DNA from: Flavobacteriaceae bacterium UBA6268
GTDB taxonomy: Bacteria; Bacteroidota; Bacteroidia; Flavobacteriales; Flavobacteriaceae
NCBI GenBank assembly: GCA_002440705.1
Contig: DJVA01000022.1
Span: 1-52,220 of the forward strand
Direction of reading: 5' to 3'
Length of the DNA stretch: 52,220 bases
Each line of letters starts with the position of its first letter. Positions within the stretch are counted from its first letter, which is position 1. The translations under genes were made by a program, and so were the position numbers. A model generated the notes under the pieces. It was not told the origin of the DNA. It saw nothing but the letters and a program-made list of their open reading frames with translations, and ran no database searches. Of this stretch, positions 1 through 8,508 are shown in pieces.

Positions 1-21
1 TGTGGAAAGTGTCACTATTAA
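1..21 (+). CDS. actA: ActA C-terminus (partial), alternative complex III multihaem cytochrome c
   Basis: Only the last six codons and the TAA stop are inside the window. They read C-G-K-C-H-Y, which is a complete CxxCH haem c attachment motif placed at the very C-terminus. ActA, the multihaem cytochrome c subunit of alternative complex III, is encoded directly upstream of ActB in this operon type, so the position, the frame and the haem motif agree. The fragment is too short for independent identification; the call rests on the motif plus synteny with actB, which starts 30 bases downstream. Confidence 0.72.
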   Translation, partial: CGKCHY

Positions 22-51
22 TTATAAAGAATACTATTTCAGATAGATATT

Positions 52-3000
52 ATGGCGTCAAACAAGAAATATTGGAAAAGTGTTGAAGAGCTCAATCCAA
101 ACAATGCTATTGTTGAAACCCTGAAGCAAAATGAATTTGCCGAACCCATTCCTACGGATGCGTTTTTGGGGGACAAGGATACCTTGGGCGCTTCCTCGAC
201 TACCCGTCGCGATTTCTTAAAATATGTAGGATTTACCACTGCTGCCGCATCGTTGGCAGCTTGCGAAGGTCCCGTAATCAAATCGATTCCCTATGTGGTT
301 GCCCCGGATGAAATTATTCCAGGGGTGGCCAACTACTACGCTACCGCTATGGCCGACGGATTCGATTTTGCCAGCATTTTGGTCAAAACCCGTGAGGGAA
401 GACCTATTAAAATTGAACGTAACGATCTTGCCAAACACGGTGGAAACGTAAATGCAAGGGTGCATGCCTCGGTATTGTCCATGTACGACAAAAACCGTTT
501 GCAAGGGCCAAAAATAGAAGGTGAAGAGGTAAGTTGGAGCGATTTTGATGCCGCAGTTTCAGCAAAGATGAATGCCATGGCTGGAAAGGATGTGGTATTG
601 CTCACACAAACATTTGCAAGCCCTTCTACCTCCAAATTGATTGCCGATTTCAAAACAAAATATCCCAATGTACGCCACGTAGTCTACGATACAGTTTCGT
701 CCAGTGAGGCATTGGATGCCTTTCAGTCCAAATACAACATGCGCGGATTGGCCGACTACAATTTTAGCAAGGCCGAAGTGATTGTTTCGGTAGGTGCCGA
801 TTTCCTTGGCGATTGGCAAGGAGGAGGCTATGAGGGCAGTTATGCCCAAGGACGTAATCCCAAAAATGGGAAGATGTCCCGACACATCCAGTTTGAAGCA
901 AATATGACGCTTTCTGGGGCCAATGCCGATAAACGCATTCCTGTGATTCCTTCACAACAACTCCAAGTCCTTAAGGCCCTTACCGGAAATGGAAATGCTT
1001 CGGGCTTGCCCGAAGAAGTGGCCGATGCAGTTGCCAAGGCCAAAGCCCAATTGCAGGCTGCTGGAAGTAAAGGGGTAGTGGTTACGGGATATCCCAGTGT
1101 GGAAGCCCAAAGCATGGTACTTTCCTACAACGAAGGAGTAGGTGCCTTGGCCATGGATGTGACGCGGCCAAAACTTACTTCCATGGGAAGCACCTCTGAA
1201 GTTGCCAACGTAATGAACGGTGTGGTTTCGGGAAGTGTGAAAGGGTTGATCACTGTTGGAGTGAATCCTGTGTATTCGTTCCCCAACACCTCGTTTGCCG
1301 AAGCCTACAAGAATTTGGAGATGTCCTTGGCGTTTGCCATGAATGAAGATGAAACAGCAGTTGCAGCACAAATGGTGGCAGCTACGCCACATTACTTGGA
1401 ATCTTGGGGCGATGTACAAATCAAAAAAGGGTCTTTTGGACTGGTGCAACCCACCATCCGACCTTTGTTCAATACGCGTCAATTTCAAGAATGCCTGTTG
1501 AAATGGACGGATAACGACACTTCGTATCACGATTACCTAAAAACATTTTGGCAAGACAACATCCTTGCAGGTGCTTCTTGGAATCAAGCACTGCATGACG
1601 GTGTTTTTGAAGGAAATGCCCTGTTGGAAGCTGAAGGCGATTTGTCCAACATTATGGAATCGGCTACTTCCAATGGAGCTTTGCTAGAACCTCAAGAGGG
1701 TGGCATGGAACTTATGCTGTATACGAAAACCGGATTGGGCGATGGGCAACAGGCCAATAACCCATGGTTGCAAGAACTGCCAGATCCTATTACCCGTGCT
1801 TCTTGGGACAACTACCTTACGATGGCTGCTGCAGATGCGAGTGCCATGGGACTTGTAAACGAACATGTTGCCAACGGTGCCATGAACGGCAATTACGTCA
1901 ACGTTAAGATGGGTGAGGTAGTCATCGAGAACGTTCCCGTACTCATCCAACCAGGACAAGCTAAAGGTTCTGTTGGCTTGGCATTAGGATATGGACGCAA
2001 AGCAGCGATTCAGTCAGAAATGCAAACCGGGGTCAATGCCTATGCACTTTACAATAACTTTTCATCGATTCAGAATGTAACCCTTGAAAAGGTTTCAGGG
2101 ACGCACGAATTTGCTTGCATCCAGTTACAAAATACCATGATGGGTAGGGACATCATCCGTGAAACTTCCCTAGAAATATTCAATACCAAGGATGCTACCG
2201 TTTGGAACCCCATGCCTATGGTTTCCAAAGACCATGAAGAAATTCCGGCTACTTCACCTGAAGCCGATCTTTGGACCTCTTTTGACGACAGCATCGGACC
2301 GCATTTCAACTTGTCCATCGATTTGAATGCCTGTACCGGTTGTGGCGCTTGTGTCATTGCCTGTCATTCTGAAAACAACGTGCCAGTAGTCGGCAAAGCC
2401 GAAATGCGCAAGAGCCGCGACATGCACTGGTTGCGTATCGATCGTTATTACTCCAGCGAAGAAACCTTTGATGAGGATGTAGAGAAAAAAGAATCGGCCG
2501 AAGGTTGGTTCACTGGAGAGAAGAAAGCCCTCCGGGAAATGGAAATGGCCTCAGCCAATCCGCAGGTGGCTTTCCAGCCAGTGATGTGTCAGCATTGCAA
2601 CCATGCACCTTGTGAAACCGTTTGCCCTGTTGCGGCTACGTCACACGGGCGTCAGGGTCAAAACCAAATGGCATACAACCGTTGTGTTGGAACGCGTTAC
2701 TGTGCGAATAACTGTCCTTATAAAGTGCGTCGATTCAACTGGTTCCTTTATGCCGAAAACGAAGAATTTGATTACTACATGAACAACGATTTGGGCCGTA
2801 TGGTACTCAATCCAGACGTGGTAGTCCGTTCCCGAGGCGTGATGGAAAAGTGCTCCATGTGTATCCAAATGACCCAAAAAGCCATTTTAGATGCCAAAAA
2901 AGCAGGAAGACCCGTGAAGGATTCTGAGTTTAAAACGGCTTGTTCAGCCGCCTGTGGTACCGGAGCCATTCAGTTTGGTGATGTCAACGATCACGAAAGT

Positions 3001-3111
3001 GAAGTATTCAAGCTTAAGGAAGATAAAAGAATGTATCACTTACTGGAATCCGTGGGAACCAAACCCAATGTGTTCTATCATGTGAAAGTGAGAAATACAA
3101 ACGAAGCATAA
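52..3111 (+). CDS. actB: ActB: molybdopterin oxidoreductase-like / iron-sulfur fusion subunit of alternative complex III
   Basis: This 1019-residue protein is the large peripheral subunit of the menaquinol:cytochrome c oxidoreductase that replaces bc1 in Bacteroidota. The N-terminus has the variant Tat region: RRDFLKYVGF at residues 52-61, then a hydrophobic stretch ending in LAAC at Cys71, which could be lipidated. Residues up to about 750 resemble a molybdopterin oxidoreductase fold; in this family that part is known to lack the cofactor. The C-terminal part is a ferredoxin-like subunit with cysteine groups near residues 761-773 (CxxCxxCxxxC), 846-860, 878-889, 934-937 and 964-968, fitting four Fe-S clusters. 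The two halves are separate genes in some lineages and fused here. actC follows 23 bases downstream. Confidence 0.93.
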   Translation: MASNKKYWKSVEELNPNNAIVETLKQNEFAEPIPTDAFLGDKDTLGASSTTRRDFLKYVGFTTAAASLAACEGPVIKSIPYVVAPDEIIPGVANYYATAMADGFDFASILVKTREGRPIKIERNDLAKHGGNVNARVHASVLSMYDKNRLQGPKIEGEEVSWSDFDAAVSAKMNAMAGKDVVLLTQTFASPSTSKLIADFKTKYPNVRHVVYDTVSSSEALDAFQSKYNMRGLADYNFSKAEVIVSVGADFLGDWQGGGYEGSYAQGRNPKNGKMSRHIQFEANMTLSGANADKRIPVIPSQQLQVLKALTGNGNASGLPEEVADAVAKAKAQLQAAGSKGVVVTGYPSVEAQSMVLSYNEGVGALAMDVTRPKLTSMGSTSEVANVMNGVVSGSVKGLITVGVNPVYSFPNTSFAEAYKNLEMSLAFAMNEDETAVAAQMVAATPHYLESWGDVQIKKGSFGLVQPTIRPLFNTRQFQECLLKWTDNDTSYHDYLKTFWQDNILAGASWNQALHDGVFEGNALLEAEGDLSNIMESATSNGALLEPQEGGMELMLYTKTGLGDGQQANNPWLQELPDPITRASWDNYLTMAAADASAMGLVNEHVANGAMNGNYVNVKMGEVVIENVPVLIQPGQAKGSVGLALGYGRKAAIQSEMQTGVNAYALYNNFSSIQNVTLEKVSGTHEFACIQLQNTMMGRDIIRETSLEIFNTKDATVWNPMPMVSKDHEEIPATSPEADLWTSFDDSIGPHFNLSIDLNACTGCGACVIACHSENNVPVVGKAEMRKSRDMHWLRIDRYYSSEETFDEDVEKKESAEGWFTGEKKALREMEMASANPQVAFQPVMCQHCNHAPCETVCPVAATSHGRQGQNQMAYNRCVGTRYCANNCPYKVRRFNWFLYAENEEFDYYMNNDLGRMVLNPDVVVRSRGVMEKCSMCIQMTQKAILDAKKAGRPVKDSEFKTACSAACGTGAIQFGDVNDHESEVFKLKEDKRMYHLLESVGTKPNVFYHVKVRNTNEA

Positions 3112-3134
3112 ACTAAGAAATTAGATATATAGAT

Positions 3135-4856
3135 ATGGCGTCGCATTACGAAGCACCTATTAGAAGACCCTTAGTTACCGGAGACAAAACCTACCACGAT
3201 GTAACCGTGGACGTGGCTGCTCCTGTGGAAGGAAAAGCCAACAAGTCTTGGTGGATTGTTTTTTCCATCGCATTGGCTGCATTTCTCTGGGGATTGGGTT
3301 GTATCATTTATACCATCTCCACCGGAATCGGGGTTTGGGGATTGAACAAGACCGTAAACTGGGCTTGGGACATTACCAACTTTGTATGGTGGGTGGGTAT
3401 TGGTCACGCAGGAACCTTAATTTCTGCCGTACTTTTACTATTCCGCCAAAAATGGAGAATGGCCGTCAACCGTTCTGCAGAAGCGATGACCATCTTTTCG
3501 GTAATCCAGGCAGGGTTGTTCCCTATCATCCACATGGGTAGGCCCTGGTTGGCCTATTGGGTATTGCCCATTCCCAACCAATTTGGTTCCCTATGGGTAA
3601 ATTTCAACTCTCCCTTGCTTTGGGACGTATTTGCGATTTCTACGTATTTGTCGGTATCCTTGGTATTCTGGTGGACCGGGCTTTTGCCGGATTTCGCCAT
3701 GATTCGCGATCGCGCCATAACTCCATTTACCAAACGTGTTTATAGCATTTTATCGTTTGGATGGAGTGGCCGGGCCAAAGACTGGCAGCGTTTTGAGGAA
3801 GTATCCTTGGTCTTGGCCGGTTTGGCTACACCACTGGTACTTTCGGTGCATACCATCGTATCCTTCGACTTTGCCACTTCAGTCATCCCTGGATGGCATA
3901 CTACCATCTTCCCCCCCTACTTTGTTGCTGGAGCTATTTTCTCGGGATTTGCCATGGTGCAAACCCTCCTGATTATTATGCGAAAGGTTTCCAACTTGGA
4001 AAACTACATTACCATCCAGCACATAGAATTGATGAACATCGTAATCATGATTACAGGATCCATTGTAGGGGTAGCCTACATTACGGAACTTTTCATCGCT
4101 TGGTATTCAGGGGTGGAATACGAACAATATGCCTTCTTGAACCGCGCTACGGGACCTTATTGGTGGGCATACCTTTCCATGATGTCCTGTAATGTGTTCT
4201 CACCACAGTTCATGTGGATCAAAAGGCTACGTACCAGTATCATGTTCTCGTTCTTCATCTCCATTGTTGTGAATATTGGGATGTGGTTTGAACGTTTCGT
4301 GATCATCGTCACCTCGTTGCATAGGGATTACCTTACATCCTCCTGGACGATGTTTTCCCCAACCTTTGTGGACATTGGAATTTTTATTGGAACCCTAGGA
4401 TTCTTCTTTGTATTGTTCCTGCTTTATGCAAGAACCTTCCCTGTCATTGCACAAGCGGAGGTAAAATCCATTTTGAAAGCCTCAGGCAGCAAGTATAAAA
4501 AGTTGCGTGCCGAACAGGGCGATGATGCCAAACATTATGAGATGCCCGCAGGTGGAAAGGTAGCCGTTGAAAAAGCTACCCCTGAGGCAGATGTATCTGA
4601 AAAAACCAGTACCCTTTTGAAAAATATTGGAGCCTTCGACGCGGCCACACAACAGGCGGACGATTTGAAACGCATCAGCGGAGTAGGCCCAAAAATGGAA
4701 GAAAAATTACACCAGCTTGGCATTTTTACCTTTGAACAGGTAAGTAAAATGACCGACACGGAATACGATTTGTTGGACAGCATCATTGACGAATTCCCGG
4801 GGCGTGCCAAAAGGGACGACTGGGCAGGTCAAGCAGCTAAACTCAAAAATAGTTAA
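3135..4856 (+). CDS. actC: ActC: NrfD/PsrC-like membrane subunit with a C-terminal helix-hairpin-helix domain
   Basis: ActC is an integral membrane quinol-interacting subunit of alternative complex III. The first roughly 450 residues of this 573-residue protein contain about ten hydrophobic helices with the polytopic pattern of the NrfD/PsrC family, including the short motif HMGRPW typical of ActC. The remainder is unusual. After a hydrophilic linker, residues 509-572 read as a helix-hairpin-helix-like module: DDLKRISGVGPKMEEKL, then HQLGIFTFEQV and a terminal amphipathic segment. Modules of this kind occur at the ends of some respiratory and ribosomal proteins, where the role is not settled. 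The start was chosen at the ATG 23 bases after actB; actD begins 2 bases after the stop, indicating translational coupling. Confidence 0.92.
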   Translation: MASHYEAPIRRPLVTGDKTYHDVTVDVAAPVEGKANKSWWIVFSIALAAFLWGLGCIIYTISTGIGVWGLNKTVNWAWDITNFVWWVGIGHAGTLISAVLLLFRQKWRMAVNRSAEAMTIFSVIQAGLFPIIHMGRPWLAYWVLPIPNQFGSLWVNFNSPLLWDVFAISTYLSVSLVFWWTGLLPDFAMIRDRAITPFTKRVYSILSFGWSGRAKDWQRFEEVSLVLAGLATPLVLSVHTIVSFDFATSVIPGWHTTIFPPYFVAGAIFSGFAMVQTLLIIMRKVSNLENYITIQHIELMNIVIMITGSIVGVAYITELFIAWYSGVEYEQYAFLNRATGPYWWAYLSMMSCNVFSPQFMWIKRLRTSIMFSFFISIVVNIGMWFERFVIIVTSLHRDYLTSSWTMFSPTFVDIGIFIGTLGFFFVLFLLYARTFPVIAQAEVKSILKASGSKYKKLRAEQGDDAKHYEMPAGGKVAVEKATPEADVSEKTSTLLKNIGAFDAATQQADDLKRISGVGPKMEEKLHQLGIFTFEQVSKMTDTEYDLLDSIIDEFPGRAKRDDWAGQAAKLKNS

Positions 4857-4858
4857 GT

Positions 4859-5395
4859 ATGGCATCTAAAGTTATTCATGCTATTTACAACGATGATGAC
4901 ATTCTCATGAATGCCGTAAAGGCCGTTCGCAAGGAACATTATCACATCGAGGAAGTTTACACCCCCTTCCCGGTACACGGTTTGGACAAAGCCATGGGAT
5001 TGGAAGGAACGCGCATCGCTATTACTTCGTTCATGTATGGGATTCTTGGATTGACTGTAGCCATCGTGATGATGAATTTCATCATGATTAAGGATTGGCC
5101 CCAAGATATTGGTGGAAAACCCAGTTTTAGTTACATTGAAAACATGCCAGCCTTTGTGCCCATCATGTTCGAAATGACCGTTTTCTTTGCGGCCCACTTG
5201 ATGGTAATTACCTTTTACATGCGTAGTAAATTGTGGCCCTTCAAAAAAGCAGAGAATCCCGATCCAAGAACAACTGACGACCACTTCCTGATGGCCATCG
5301 ACCTGGGCCATCACAATGCAGATGAGGTGACCAAGTTTTTGACCGGCACTGGAGCCATTGAAATTAGTATCATTGAAAATGAAGACGATCACTAG
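4859..5395 (+). CDS. actD: ActD: DUF3341 membrane subunit of alternative complex III
   Basis: This 178-residue protein matches the DUF3341/ActD family in length and layout. A soluble N-terminal part contains the family-like segment VYTPFPVHGLD, which precedes two hydrophobic helices (about residues 55-77 and 98-120) and a cytoplasmic tail. ActD is a small structural membrane subunit of alternative complex III without cofactors. It starts 2 bases after the actC stop, and its own TAG stop is separated from the actE ATG by a single base, so actC, actD and actE are translationally linked. Confidence 0.9.
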   Translation: MASKVIHAIYNDDDILMNAVKAVRKEHYHIEEVYTPFPVHGLDKAMGLEGTRIAITSFMYGILGLTVAIVMMNFIMIKDWPQDIGGKPSFSYIENMPAFVPIMFEMTVFFAAHLMVITFYMRSKLWPFKKAENPDPRTTDDHFLMAIDLGHHNADEVTKFLTGTGAIEISIIENEDDH

Positions 5396-5396
5396 T

Positions 5397-6035
5397 ATGA
5401 AAAATAGTTTCCAAATAGTTGTTGCCATTGCTGCCTCTGTACTGATGGTGTCTTGTTTTAATTCTTCGAGGCCCAACTACCAGTACATGCCCAATATGTA
5501 CGAACCAGTAGGGTACGAAACCTACGGGGAATACGAAATCTTCCCTGGAGGTCAGGAAGCCATGCTTCCTGCCGAGGGAACCATTCCCAGAGGATGGCAA
5601 CCTTACGAATACCCTAATACAACAGACGGATTGAATTTGGCAAAAGCCGAACTTAAAAACCCCCTTCCTGTTACAGAAGCAAGTTTGGCCAATGGGAAAA
5701 AGCTATACGATATTTATTGTGCGGTTTGCCATGGTGTGAAAGGGGATGGACAAGGTATTTTGGTACAACGCGAAAAAATACTGGGGATCCCAAGTTATGC
5801 GGACCCAGGTAGGTTGATTACCGAAGGAGGGATTTATCACGTACAAATGTTTGGATTGAATGCCATGGGATCGTATGCTTCCCAAACCAATGAAACAGAA
5901 CGCTGGGAAATTGTCCAGCATGTAATGAACCTGAAAGCTTCATTGGAAGGGACACCCCTGTTGGTGCCACAGACCGAAGAAGTTGCTGCAATGCCCATGG
6001 AATCTGAAGCAACACCTTCAGAAGAAGAACATTAA
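5397..6035 (+). CDS. actE: ActE: monohaem cytochrome c lipoprotein of alternative complex III
   Basis: The product is a 212-residue c-type cytochrome. A lipoprotein signal runs from the chosen start, MKNSFQIV, to a lipobox near VSC at about residue 20. The haem site CAVCH lies at residues 108-112, preceded by the usual NGKKLYDIYC context; a methionine ligand is probably in the MFGLNAMGSY region. In alternative complex III this subunit receives electrons and passes them toward the oxidase. The ATG at 5397 was preferred over an upstream in-frame ATG at 5358 because it gives a proper signal peptide and starts one base after the actD stop. Confidence 0.9.
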   Translation: MKNSFQIVVAIAASVLMVSCFNSSRPNYQYMPNMYEPVGYETYGEYEIFPGGQEAMLPAEGTIPRGWQPYEYPNTTDGLNLAKAELKNPLPVTEASLANGKKLYDIYCAVCHGVKGDGQGILVQREKILGIPSYADPGRLITEGGIYHVQMFGLNAMGSYASQTNETERWEIVQHVMNLKASLEGTPLLVPQTEEVAAMPMESEATPSEEEH

Positions 6036-6058
6036 TAAAGAATAGAATAGCTAAAGAT

Positions 6059-7405
6059 ATGTATACGCTACCTAACAAATTGAAAATTTTTGCGATCATC
6101 TTCATGGTAGTTGGTGCCATTGGGATGATTTCCGGATTTTTATCGGCACCCAAAACCACTGCAGAGGTTGAGGCCATGATGGCAAGTCACCACGGTGAAG
6201 GCCACGGCAATTCGGCTATGGATGAAATGGAGGATCATGGCGAGGGGCATGGAGACGTAAAAACGGAGGAGCATGCCGATCATGAAGCTCATTTGACCCA
6301 CGTATTGCACCAATTGCAAAATCGACCTTGGTCGGCCTTGTACATTGCTTCCTTTTTCTTTTTCATGATTTCTTTGGGAGTGTTGGCATTTTATGCCATT
6401 CAATATGCCGCCCAAGCTGGTTGGTCTCCGGTACTCTTCAGGGTCATGGAAGGAATTACGGCCTATTTGCCAGTAGCATCGGTCATCATCCTTTTATTGT
6501 TGGTGCTTTCCGCTACGGGCGTCAATCACATCTTCCATTGGATGGACGCCGATTTGGTCAATCCCGAAAGTGAGCATTATGACGAAATCATTGCAGGAAA
6601 AAGCAGTTATTTGAACGTACCATTCTTTTTGGCTCGAGCGGTAGTGTACCTTTTGGGGTGGAACTTATACCGATACTTTTCCAGAAAAAACTCCGTTGCG
6701 GATGACACTGCTGAAAATCACGCCTATTTCAAAAAGAACTTTAAGCTTTCGGCCATCTTCTTGGTATTCTTTATTGTAACGGAATCCATGATGTCTTGGG
6801 ATTGGTTGATGAGTTTTGATCCCCATTGGTTCAGCACATTATATGGATGGTATGTATTTGCCGGAATGATGGTTTCTGCCATTACGGTCATTGCCATGGT
6901 AACTATCTTCCTAAAAGCACAAGGATATCTTGAATTTGTAAACGACAGCCACATTCACGATTTGGCCAAGTTCATGTTTGGTTTCAGTATCTTTTGGACC
7001 TATTTGTGGTTCTCACAGTTCATGCTAATATGGTATGCCAACATCCCAGAGGAAGTTACCTACTTTGTAACACGCATCGAGGACTATAACCTGCCGTTTT
7101 TTGCCATGCTCGTGATGAATTTCGTATTCCCGGTATTGCTCTTGATGAACAGTGATTACAAGCGGGTCAATTGGTTTGTGATCATGACCGGTATCGTAAT
7201 TTTGGCTGGTCATTACGTAGATGTTTTTAACATGGTGATGCCAGCTACCGTAGGAACCTCATGGTTTATAGGACTTCCGGAAATAGGCTCATTGTTTTTC
7301 TTTTTTGGATTGTTCGTTTTGGTCGTCTTTACGGCTTTGGCCAAAAAACCGCTCTTGGCAAAACACAACCCTTTCATCAAGGAAAGCAAACATTTTCATT
7401 ATTAA
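6059..7405 (+). CDS. actF: ActF: second NrfD-like membrane subunit of alternative complex III
   Basis: ActF is the second polytopic quinol-interacting subunit, paralogous to ActC. The 448 residues hold about ten hydrophobic helices and family segments such as SWDWLMSFDPHWFSTLYGWY. Between the first helix and the second is a charged stretch, roughly residues 40-86, very rich in His, Glu and Asp (HHGEGHG, DHGEGHGD, HADHEAH). Such a stretch could bind metal, but this is inference. The start codon sits in the context AAGATATG, shared with several neighbours that also lack a Shine-Dalgarno sequence. coxB begins 22 bases downstream, so the operon continues into the oxidase. Confidence 0.92.
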   Translation: MYTLPNKLKIFAIIFMVVGAIGMISGFLSAPKTTAEVEAMMASHHGEGHGNSAMDEMEDHGEGHGDVKTEEHADHEAHLTHVLHQLQNRPWSALYIASFFFFMISLGVLAFYAIQYAAQAGWSPVLFRVMEGITAYLPVASVIILLLLVLSATGVNHIFHWMDADLVNPESEHYDEIIAGKSSYLNVPFFLARAVVYLLGWNLYRYFSRKNSVADDTAENHAYFKKNFKLSAIFLVFFIVTESMMSWDWLMSFDPHWFSTLYGWYVFAGMMVSAITVIAMVTIFLKAQGYLEFVNDSHIHDLAKFMFGFSIFWTYLWFSQFMLIWYANIPEEVTYFVTRIEDYNLPFFAMLVMNFVFPVLLLMNSDYKRVNWFVIMTGIVILAGHYVDVFNMVMPATVGTSWFIGLPEIGSLFFFFGLFVLVVFTALAKKPLLAKHNPFIKESKHFHY

Positions 7406-7427
7406 TAACGTAGAAAGTTAGGAAACA

Positions 7428-8489
7428 ATGACTGCATTTTTAGTTGTATTAGTACTCATTCTTTTTGGAGTTGCCATCTGGCAAATGGGAAAGATTTTCC
7501 AATTGTCCAAGGGCAAGGCCGATAATACTTCCGAAATCGCAAACGATAAGGACAACAATGCCAATGGGTGGTTGATGCTCATGTTCGTCTTCTTCATCTA
7601 TGTGTTGACGATTGTTTGTTTTGTGAAATGGAGCGATGTTCTTCTGCCGCAATCAGCTTCAGCACATGGTTTGGAAACGGACCAGCTTTGGCTCATTTCC
7701 ATGGTCATCATTTTTATTGTAGGAATCATTACCCAATGGCTGCTCCACTACTTTGCATTCAAATACCGTGGAAGGAAAACACAAAGGGCGACCTTCTATG
7801 CCGATAACGACAAGTTGGAATTTATTTGGACCATCATCCCAGTCATTGTGTTGGCAGGCCTCATTATCTACGGATTGTTTACTTGGACCGATATCATGAA
7901 TGTGGATACGGAAGACGATCCGTTGGTGGTCGAGTTGTATGCACAGCAGTTTAAATGGAATGCACGGTATGCAGGGGACGATAATGTTTTGGGTGAAGCC
8001 AATGTACGTTTGATCGAAGGAGCCAATATTTTGGGCGTTGACACTTCCGACCCCAATGCCCAGGACGATATTGTTGTGAACGAACTGCACTTGCCCAAAG
8101 GAAGGAAAGTGCTCTTCAAAATGCGCTCCCAAGATGTATTGCACTCTGCTTACATGCCGCACTTTAGGGCTCAAATGAATTGCGTACCAGGAATGATTAC
8201 GCAATTTTCCTTTACCCCCACCATCACGACCGAAAAAATGCGAAGCAATCCCGATATGGTGGAAAAAGTGAAACACATCAACGATATCCGTGCCAAGAAA
8301 AGTGAAGTATTGCTTGCAAAAGGGGAGGAAGCCCTGGAGCCGTATGAATTTGACTACCTCCTTCTTTGTAACAAGATTTGTGGAAACAGCCACTATAACA
8401 TGCAAATGAAGATTGTAGTAGAAGATGAAGATGCCTTCAATGCATGGTTAAAAGAACAAAAAACCCTAGTACAGGCACTGGAACAATAA
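7428..8489 (+). CDS. coxB: Cytochrome c oxidase subunit II
   Basis: Subunit II of a haem-copper oxidase carries the CuA centre that accepts electrons. The CuA ligands are visible: His239 in DVLHSAYMP, Cys314 and Cys318 in CNKICGNSH, His322 and Met325. Two features differ from the textbook protein. There are four hydrophobic helices (about 3-20, 48-66, 87-110 and 131-152) instead of two. In addition, about 40 residues rich in Lys and Glu (about 270-310) are inserted between the conserved PGM/FTPT segment and the Cys-rich loop. No fused cytochrome c domain is present, so the donor should be a separate cytochrome or ActA/ActE. The gene lies 22 bases after actF and 19 bases before coxA. Confidence 0.94.
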   Translation: MTAFLVVLVLILFGVAIWQMGKIFQLSKGKADNTSEIANDKDNNANGWLMLMFVFFIYVLTIVCFVKWSDVLLPQSASAHGLETDQLWLISMVIIFIVGIITQWLLHYFAFKYRGRKTQRATFYADNDKLEFIWTIIPVIVLAGLIIYGLFTWTDIMNVDTEDDPLVVELYAQQFKWNARYAGDDNVLGEANVRLIEGANILGVDTSDPNAQDDIVVNELHLPKGRKVLFKMRSQDVLHSAYMPHFRAQMNCVPGMITQFSFTPTITTEKMRSNPDMVEKVKHINDIRAKKSEVLLAKGEEALEPYEFDYLLLCNKICGNSHYNMQMKIVVEDEDAFNAWLKEQKTLVQALEQ

Positions 8490-8508
8490 TAAAAAATAGC
8501 TTTTAGAT

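Noticed and set aside
952..1530. A 192-codon minus-strand open frame inside actB
   Set aside because: It is opposite a conserved gene, has no separate start signals and no family resemblance.
4853..5476. A 207-codon minus-strand open frame opposite actD
   Set aside because: It covers actD and the start of actE, both supported by family features. The antisense sequence has no domain features.
7659..8405. A 248-codon minus-strand open frame opposite coxB
   Set aside because: It lies wholly inside coxB, which has intact CuA ligands and operon spacing. The antisense product has no recognisable signature.
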